From contig OZ025850.1 of the NCBI GenBank assembly GCA_964019425.1, forward strand, positions 248,001 to 312,000: DNA of 64,000 nt, written 5' to 3'. The notes beneath the pieces were generated by a model. The model was not told where the DNA came from. It did not search any database and saw nothing but the letters and a program-made list of their open reading frames with translations. The position numbers were made by a program, and so were the translations under genes. This DNA comes from Flectonema sp. DT1601 (lineage: Eukaryota > Euglenozoa > Diplonemea > Diplonemida > Diplonemidae). Shown one piece after another: positions 58,166 through 64,000 of the stretch; within the stretch, counting starts at the first letter, position 1, and each line of letters begins with the position of its first letter.

Positions 58166-58260
58166 GTGCACAAACCGTGAACCGACTTAAACTGATAAAG
58201 CTAAAGGAGGTTTACGTGTGCTGCCAACATTCTTTTTTGTTCTTACAATACTTGTTAAAT
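58166..58260. repeat. Dispersed repeat R2, copy 2
   Basis: It matches 4489-4576 through GTGCACAAACCGTGAACCG, CTTAAACTGATAAAG, GGAGGTTTACGTG and AATACTTGTTAAA. It has a T insertion relative to copy 1. Confidence 0.75.
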
Positions 58261-59550
58261 GCAAAAAAAAAACCAAGGTTTTTTTTTTTTTTTTGTTGTT
58301 GTTGTATTTTTTCTTGTTTGTGAAATTTTGTAATGAAATTGAAAAGAGAGAGAGAGAGAGGAAAAAAAAGAAATTTAAAAAAAAAAACATAATAAAAATA
58401 AGGATGGCAAATCCTAAGAAGCATCTAAACAAATCACAAAACACTGAGAAAAAAATTCGATAATATAATAAAGCAGGTCCTAGACAGGCATCAATAACTC
58501 TTTTGTTTTTTTTCTATTCTTTTCTTTTCTTTTCTGTTCTTTTTTTTTTTTTCCCAAAAAAAGAAAAACTTGTAGTACCTTTTTTGCTTGAGGCGGTGTT
58601 TTTTTTTAATATAAAAAAACAAAAACAAAGACCGAGGGGGAAAGGATGAAGGGAAATTAAACGCCAATGAATGAAAGACAAAGAAAAGCGATGCAACCAG
58701 AAATTAATTAGTTGCTCAGTAGAGGAAAAAATGAAAAAAAAAGTTAGAGGGGGATGGCGAATTCTGATGTTTCTTCTCACGTTGTTCTGAATTTCTCTTT
58801 TTTTAATTTCTCCTTTTTTTTTTTTTTTTTTTTGATTTTTTTTTTTTTTAAGACATGGATTGGAAAGAAGGGAAGAATAATATGTCAAATAAAAAAAACA
58901 TCAAAAAAAATAAAAAAAATAAAAATAAAAAAAAGAAGCTACTTTGACAGCGGTGCTTCAGAAGCTGAGCGCACTTGAGTAAGTATGTTACGTAAAAAAT
59001 TGTTTTTTTTTTTTTTTTTCAGTGTAAGAAATAAAGAGTTGAATTAGCAAAACTCTTTGAGAACACAAATGACGCAAAATTCACTTCTTTCATTGAATAT
59101 TAGGCAAATCACATATGTGAGTACACAATCAAAGTAGAAGTTTGTGAGCTGCCAATGTGTTCCACGAGTGCTTCTGTATTTAATTTTATTTATTTATTTT
59201 CTTTGGTTTCTTTATTCGCTTTCTTTTCCACGCACGCTTATTCATTATTACCACTTTTCTTTTTTTCTTTTAAATATCAACCCTACAAAACTACAACAGC
59301 AACAGATAAGGTTAGGGCTAACCCGTGTGCTGTGATACAGCGTGATGCAGCAGATCAGCCGCACACCTTTTTTTTTTTTTTTTTTTTTTTTCAAAAAAAA
59401 CGATAGAACGAGAACTCGCTCAACGAAAACAAACGGTAATAATAATAATAAAATTGAAATGGGCCGGGCAACGCAATTCAAACTCTAAAAGAGCTGAGTG
59501 TCCTGATGAATCAGTTTTCAAGTGAGATCATAAATCGCAGTCTAAATAAC

Positions 59551-60501
59551 TTAGAAAGCCGGTTCACTTCCTCCCATTAAAGCTTGCAATGGGCTGTCAG
59601 CAATTGCACTGCATTGAACCCAGTCATTCAGGTTACGTAGACCGCGACGTAGTGATGAGCGAATTTGTACTTTTTCGAGTTGGGATAAGTTTGCCGAGAT
59701 GTTCATCCCAGTAACTGGATCAATAATGACAACTGGAGATCTGCTTTCGTGATTAACCAACGGTTTCGTTGCCGTAGCTGCGATTACCTGATGATTGAAA
59801 TCGAATATTTGACCAAAATAATCCAAAAAATCAACCACCATCAACCCTGCATCATTAGCGAACCCTTCATAATTATTACACATACAGACAAACATTACAA
59901 CTAACTGATACGTTGTTATAAAGTGAATATCATCATTAATTAAAAGGGAGCGGATGCAAGTGACAACGGCTGGAAGACATGGGTATTTTCGAATCCATTC
60001 TCTGGTTTTTTTTGAAGAAAGTTCCGCCTCAGAACCATCTGTACTTTGAAAGAATAAAAGATTCACAGGAGTCTTAGAGTCTCTCGCAGTAGCGCGGATC
60101 ATTGCCTCGTTGGTATCCTGCATAATACGTTTTGCAACGACGGTTTCAGATAGAAGGCTTATTATGCGAGTAAACTTATTGTCCATATCTGTGCAGCCTT
60201 CAATCACTATGTCAAGTGGTGAGCTTCTTCCACTCATGCCGTAGCTGAAACTTCCGTAGAATTTCACTGTAGCGGTTGGCCATGTTTTTCTGATCGCTCT
60301 TTCAACAGAATCTCTAATGAGATGACGCGTTTCAATATCTTTAGGGCTCAACGATGCTTTTTTTAAATGTAAATCCAACTCATCACCGAGAGATACTTCC
60401 TCAATCTCTTGCTGGCTGTCACTCGATGTTAACCCTGGAGAAGACAATTCTAAGTCTTGTTCCGACATCCTACTTCTCGTAGTCATATTATTTGATAACA
60501 T
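59551..60501 (-). CDS. TRF4/PAPD5-like nucleotidyltransferase homologue, probably inactive
   Basis: The protein has 316 residues. Residues about 35-240 follow the non-canonical poly(A) polymerase plan: an N-terminal helix, the GS motif FYGSFSYGMSGRSSPLDIVI (81-100), a central helical region (FLDYFGQIFDFNHQVI, 225-240), and a PAP-associated motif (VVIIDPVTGMNISANLSQLE, 257-276). In active members the GS motif is followed by D-x-D; here the first Asp position is Pro95 and only Asp97 remains, and the third catalytic Asp appears to be Asn147 (TPVNLLFF). It therefore lacks two of three metal-binding acids and is likely a pseudoenzyme, perhaps a scaffold or an RNA-binding partner as in other paired polymerases. 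ATG at 60501 was chosen; the longer frame opens at TTG. It lies 138 nt downstream of the Kelch gene stop. Confidence 0.8.
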   Translation of the reverse strand: MLSNNMTTRSRMSEQDLELSSPGLTSSDSQQEIEEVSLGDELDLHLKKASLSPKDIETRHLIRDSVERAIRKTWPTATVKFYGSFSYGMSGRSSPLDIVIEGCTDMDNKFTRIISLLSETVVAKRIMQDTNEAMIRATARDSKTPVNLLFFQSTDGSEAELSSKKTREWIRKYPCLPAVVTCIRSLLINDDIHFITTYQLVVMFVCMCNNYEGFANDAGLMVVDFLDYFGQIFDFNHQVIAATATKPLVNHESRSPVVIIDPVTGMNISANLSQLEKVQIRSSLRRGLRNLNDWVQCSAIADSPLQALMGGSEPAF

Positions 60502-60514
60502 TGTTGTTATGCTC

Positions 60515-60617
60515 CTGTTGTAAATAAATAATTCTACATACAATACAATAACTGGTATTCACTGATAGTATGCCGAACTACTCCTGGAAAAAAGTTGTTT
60601 TCAAGGATGCGTTAGTA
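60515..60617 (-). promoter_or_regulatory. Branch point and two 3' splice sites in the 138-nt Kelch/nucleotidyltransferase gap
   Basis: On the minus strand a consensus branch point TACTAAC (60617-60611) is followed by CAACTTTTTTCCAG (AG at 60585-60584) and then by TTATTTATTTACAACAG (AG at 60516-60515), 14 nt before the ATG. This full set of signals in a gap too short for a promoter argues for leader trans-splicing with two alternative sites. Confidence 0.65.
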
Positions 60618-60639
60618 TGGAATTAAATAATTGTTTCGG

Positions 60640-62025
60640 TTACCAGGTTTTCTTGTGGGGGGTGTTAATTCTCACGGTGTAGACTATAATAAAAAAACAT
60701 GAAAACAGAAACAGAAACGTGGTCAACGCAGGTGATCCATCAGAGCTGTGAAGTACTTTAGCCTCTTGTAATTGACCAGACTTTATCAGTCTATCATGTT
60801 CCCGGTATTCCGGAGCTCTGATCAACTCCAGCTCTTCGCGAGTGGTTCGCTCATTTCCCATCAGTGATTTGATTCCACCAGGAATACCTTCATACACAAG
60901 AGCATTGTCAACAAGTTTTTCATTTGGTACTGCCCCAGTTAATGATATCCTCCACACATCATTCCAGTATGAGTAGGGTGCATAAGATTCACCTCCAGTA
61001 ATGTACATCACATGGCGAACAGGGTCCAGAACTGCCATATGAAAATGCCTAGCAACTGGTCTCATTCCACGTGATATAGTGATCTCTCTCCAAGATCCTA
61101 AGTTGGAGTTGTACTCCCACAGATCGCCTAGACATTTACATCCTTGTTTACAGAGTGCTCCACCGTGAATCCATAATATTCCAAGTTTTGAGTCAGAAAC
61201 AGCTACGTGACCTCCTCTCGGTGATGGTCCTTTGGATATTTTCCTCCAAACTGGTTGCTTTGATTCAACCAACTTTTGCACATCCAAACTCCAAAAATCA
61301 TCGAAATTCTTCTCAGCAGTATGTCTACTAAATCCACCAAAAACATACATCGTATTCCCGATGATATTTGCTGTATGTGATCGTCTTCCAAGTGGCCACA
61401 GTGGTGCTAATGAGGATGAGATTTTCTCCCACGAATTTGTATCGACGTCATACAAAAATAAATCACTGCTATCTGACAGGTGAGTACTGTCTTTTGATGA
61501 TTCCTCACCTGTTATGATACCACCGAAGATTATTATTTTATTACCAAATACAACTGAAGTGTGTCCTTGTCTCTTGGCTTCTGAGAACGATCCTAGAGAG
61601 ACGACTTCAGGATATACTTCAAATACTTCTGGTGTGAAGGCACCCCATACATGAGATTGTGAATACCTGTGTCCACCATCATCACCACCAATCATAATGA
61701 CTTTATCATTAGCTGTTGTTGATAGGGTGTGTTTATAGCGAGTGCTTTTGTGATGCCATCTCAGAAATTCCCATTTCTCTGACGTCAGGTCGTATTTCCA
61801 ATGATCACCAAGCCACACTGCTGCTGAGCTATGATGATGAAAATGATATCCATGCGCCATTACTATTCCGCCTTCTATATAACTCATGCTAGATCCATAA
61901 CGAACATGAGGCCTGTCACCTGGTTCTTCATTCGGTAACGTTCCTCTGTCTACAGTTTCCCAAACATATTCTGCAGCAGAAGCACTGCTTGCACACACTA
62001 CTATAAACAAAAAGTTGTGCAACAT
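60640..62025 (-). CDS. Type I membrane Kelch-repeat protein
   Basis: The protein has 461 residues. It has a signal peptide (1-17), about six Kelch repeats (residues about 20-370; for example GHTSVVFGNKIIIFGG, SHTANIIGNTMYVFGG, RHFHMAVLDPVRHVMYITGG), a helical spacer, one membrane segment near the C-terminus (TTFLFLFSCFFIIVYTV) and a short basic tail. It should form an extracellular or luminal beta-propeller. Kelch propellers bind proteins or sugars; the partner is unknown. The ATG at 62025 is 4 nt after a clear acceptor, which supports the start. It shares the strand and spacing pattern of the following nucleotidyltransferase gene. Confidence 0.88.
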   Translation of the reverse strand: MLHNFLFIVVCASSASAAEYVWETVDRGTLPNEEPGDRPHVRYGSSMSYIEGGIVMAHGYHFHHHSSAAVWLGDHWKYDLTSEKWEFLRWHHKSTRYKHTLSTTANDKVIMIGGDDGGHRYSQSHVWGAFTPEVFEVYPEVVSLGSFSEAKRQGHTSVVFGNKIIIFGGIITGEESSKDSTHLSDSSDLFLYDVDTNSWEKISSSLAPLWPLGRRSHTANIIGNTMYVFGGFSRHTAEKNFDDFWSLDVQKLVESKQPVWRKISKGPSPRGGHVAVSDSKLGILWIHGGALCKQGCKCLGDLWEYNSNLGSWREITISRGMRPVARHFHMAVLDPVRHVMYITGGESYAPYSYWNDVWRISLTGAVPNEKLVDNALVYEGIPGGIKSLMGNERTTREELELIRAPEYREHDRLIKSGQLQEAKVLHSSDGSPALTTFLFLFSCFFIIVYTVRINTPHKKTW

Positions 62026-62816
62026 CTTTCTGTGTGTAATGGATGGTGTGCAATAAATAACAAGTAATTAGAAAAAAAAAAAGAGATTGTTCATTTAGTT
62101 TTCTGACATGTTTATAACCTGTTTAACAGAATTACCAATTCGATCGCGTAGTATTTTTTTTTTTTTTCTTCTTCAATCACGTTATGGTTAGTCACACGCA
62201 AACCAATATTATTTGTTTCTTTTATTTTTCGCATATCTTCTGGAACAGAAAGACTGTTGTTTGCGAAAAGAAAAAAAAGAACAAAATAAAAATAAAAAAC
62301 AAAAAAAAAAACTTCATTAGAATATTAAATGTGAGAGATACCATGTGAAGGTTTAAAAAAAATCAAGTTTTTTTTTTTTTTTTTTTTTCCATTTTTTTTT
62401 TTTTTTTTTTTTTGCTCAAGTCGATTGAGCAAAAAAAAAAGCAATCCTATAACATAATAAAAGAAGAAAAAGAGGGAAAAAAAAAAAGAAGAGGGAAAAC
62501 GATCATATGAATACCCGATTAACAAATAGGAAAAAAAAGAAAAAGACGAAGGTCACCCACACGTTGCGCATCCTTCGAACAAACACGATGACTAAGTCAA
62601 CCAAAGCAAATACAGTACGTTAGCAAGGGTTTTTATTACCCTTTTCTTTCTTTTTTTTTTAAAAAATTGAGTTCTTTTTTTTCCTCCTCTTCCATTTCTC
62701 AGTTACGTTCGCTAAAGGAGAAAACAAAAAAAAAGCATTTTGAACCACGCAAAACTCATTTTAGTGGATTACACGCGTTTGTTTTGAATAACTTTCTTAA
62801 TCAAGTTGAGATGAGA
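62026..62816. other. Intergenic region calreticulin to Kelch gene
   Basis: 791 bp with opposed A/T runs (62367-62415 and 62465-62495). No gene seen. The calreticulin 3' untranslated region should occupy the right end. Confidence 0.7.
62030..62052 (-). promoter_or_regulatory. Putative trans-splice acceptor of the Kelch gene
   Basis: On the minus strand CACCATCCATTACACACAG ends 4 nt before the ATG, leaving AAAG as the only native leader. Confidence 0.55.
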
Positions 62817-64000
62817 CTATTCTTCGTCCTCATCGGTTTCCTTTGCGGCTTCCTCGGCAGCCTTTGCTGCGTCAGCAGAGGCCTTCTCAGCTGCTTCGAA
62901 CTTTTCCTTTTCCGCTTCGTGGGTCTTGCCCCAGGTCTCGGCAATGAAATCCTCAACTTCCTTAACAGTGTCTGAGATGATAATGTTATCAAAGATCGAT
63001 CCAGACTTTACCTGCCACAAGTCAATTCCAACAGTTGAAATTGGTTCTCTCATTAAGTACAAGTCCTTGTCATCTTCAAAGTCTGGGTTTGGAATACGCT
63101 TAGCAGCCCAGACACCCTTGTAGGCTGGGTTTGGAATCATCTTTGGCTTCCACTCACCCTGGAACTTTGGGTTTGGGATAGTTGGTGCTTCCCACTCACC
63201 ATCATCCTCCTCGTCCCAGTCATCTGGCTTCTCTGCGTCAGGATCAGCAACAGTCTCTGGTTCCTTGCCCCAGTCAGCTGGTTTCTTGTCTTCTGGATCA
63301 GGGATTTCAGCTTCGTTAACCCAGTCCTCTGGTTTAGTGTCAGATGGGTCGTCAATCTCTTTAGGGAGAAGGAAGTCCCAGTCATCAGCAAGGTTTCCTC
63401 CTTCAACCTTCTTACTATCAACTTGAACTTCATAAGTGTTATCAGCGTTAACGATGACAGTGTACACGTGAGTAAGTTTGTCATCCTCAGCCTTTGGAGT
63501 TTTCTTCCACTCAAGGTTTCTTCCTTTGTATCCAATGATAAGATGAATCTTCTTTGTGTATCCACAGATATCCGGTCCAAACATCATCCAGTATTTTGAG
63601 TCTCCAGTGAATTCTTTAGAGCTGGTTTCTGGAAGGATTTTAATGTAACCTCCGCCACAGTCAATTCCCTGATTGTTGGTTGTTTAGTTTTTTTTCTTTT
63701 TTATGATATTTTGTTGTGTAGATGAAAAAAAAAAAAAATGATGCAAAAAACAAACCTGCTCGTGCTTAACGCTGAATGAGGCGACGAACTTCTTGTCTTT
63801 GTTGGAAAAAGGTTTGTCCATCTGTCTGGCAGATCCGTAGAACTTGGCATCTTCAGAAGTCTGAATACCCATATTAATAGACTCATCTCCAAAATGAGTA
63901 CCTGCAGTGCGGACGAACTTTCCTAGCCCCTCCCTGGCCTCAGAGTTAGCCCAACGACCTTCCCATGCACTGTCAAACGCTTCCTTCATAAAAGTCTCTG
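62817..64000 (-). CDS. CALR: Calreticulin, 5' end outside window
   Basis: This is the ER lectin chaperone and calcium store. Exon 1 is 63756-64000 (continues beyond the window). An 87-nt intron follows (GTTTGT to AATCAG, 63669-63755). Exon 2 is 62817-63668. The phase 0 join restores the family signature KHEQGIDCGGGYIKI. About 364 residues are visible; the missing part should be the signal peptide and a few residues. Globular-domain motifs: FGPDICGYTKKIHLI. The P-domain has three type-1 repeats (pattern I-x-DP-x3-KP-x-DW) and three type-2 repeats (IPNP...). A C-terminal helix and an Ala/Lys/Glu-rich acidic tail end at DEDEE. There is no KDEL/HDEL-like retrieval signal before the stop, which is unusual for calreticulin, and no membrane segment that would make it a calnexin. 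Confidence 0.95.

Larger units (their letters stand above)
54921..59550. other. 4.6-kb gene-poor block
   Basis: No supported gene. It holds a perfect palindrome (55728), dispersed repeat R2 (58166), and A/T runs of 15-35 bases. Short frames here carry Lys/Phe/Asn runs and no family signal. Confidence 0.6.

Overview
The window is nuclear DNA of a flagellated, intron-poor protist. Coding stretches are long and moderately AT-rich. The DNA between them is very AT-rich and packed with A and T homopolymers, often longer than 15 bases. Eukaryotic markers are GT-AG introns, calreticulin, a mitochondrial IBA57 and the axonemal protein CFAP57. Every gene I can support lies on the minus strand, including an inserted LINE. 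Several intergenic gaps are only 139-402 bp, and strong 3' splice sites (pyrimidine tract plus AG) sit 4 to about 90 bases before start codons. This suggests polycistronic transcription resolved by spliced-leader trans-splicing. The C-terminal seven-membrane-segment domain of the giant surface protein reminds me of kinetoplastid DGF-1-type proteins, so a euglenozoan (diplonemid, early kinetoplastid or relative) is my leading guess. Other trans-splicing lineages such as perkinsids and dinoflagellate relatives are not excluded.

In transcription order, from high to low coordinates, the genes are: calreticulin (5' end outside the window; one 87-nt intron); a type I membrane Kelch protein; a TRF4-like nucleotidyltransferase lacking catalytic aspartates; a gene-poor stretch with a 5'-truncated I-superfamily LINE; IBA57, with a short element inserted at its start codon; a giant surface protein of about 3540 residues whose cytoplasmic tail lies on a second exon; a 6.6-kb gene-poor block; a novel 773-residue membrane protein (two exons); a possible 53-residue ORF; an LRR protein; an SDR16C-like dehydrogenase; a 2582-residue DUF3638/DUF3645 ATPase; a secreted beta-helix protein with a decayed partial tandem copy; a Shisa/VOPP1-like membrane protein; and CFAP57, which runs off the left edge at a splice donor.

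Gene-poor stretches hold at least five dispersed short repeat families, several A-tailed or bounded by simple repeats, plus LINE 3' tails and a perfect 32-bp palindrome. Functionally the genes are mixed: cell surface (giant receptor, Kelch, Shisa-like, beta-helix), ER folding, mitochondrial Fe-S assembly, flagellum and RNA metabolism. No operon-like pathway is evident, as expected for constitutive polycistronic units. I saw no tRNA or rRNA gene and no CRISPR array. Start codons were chosen by checking for a real ATG; several long frames open at GTG or TTG and were shortened or joined to upstream exons.
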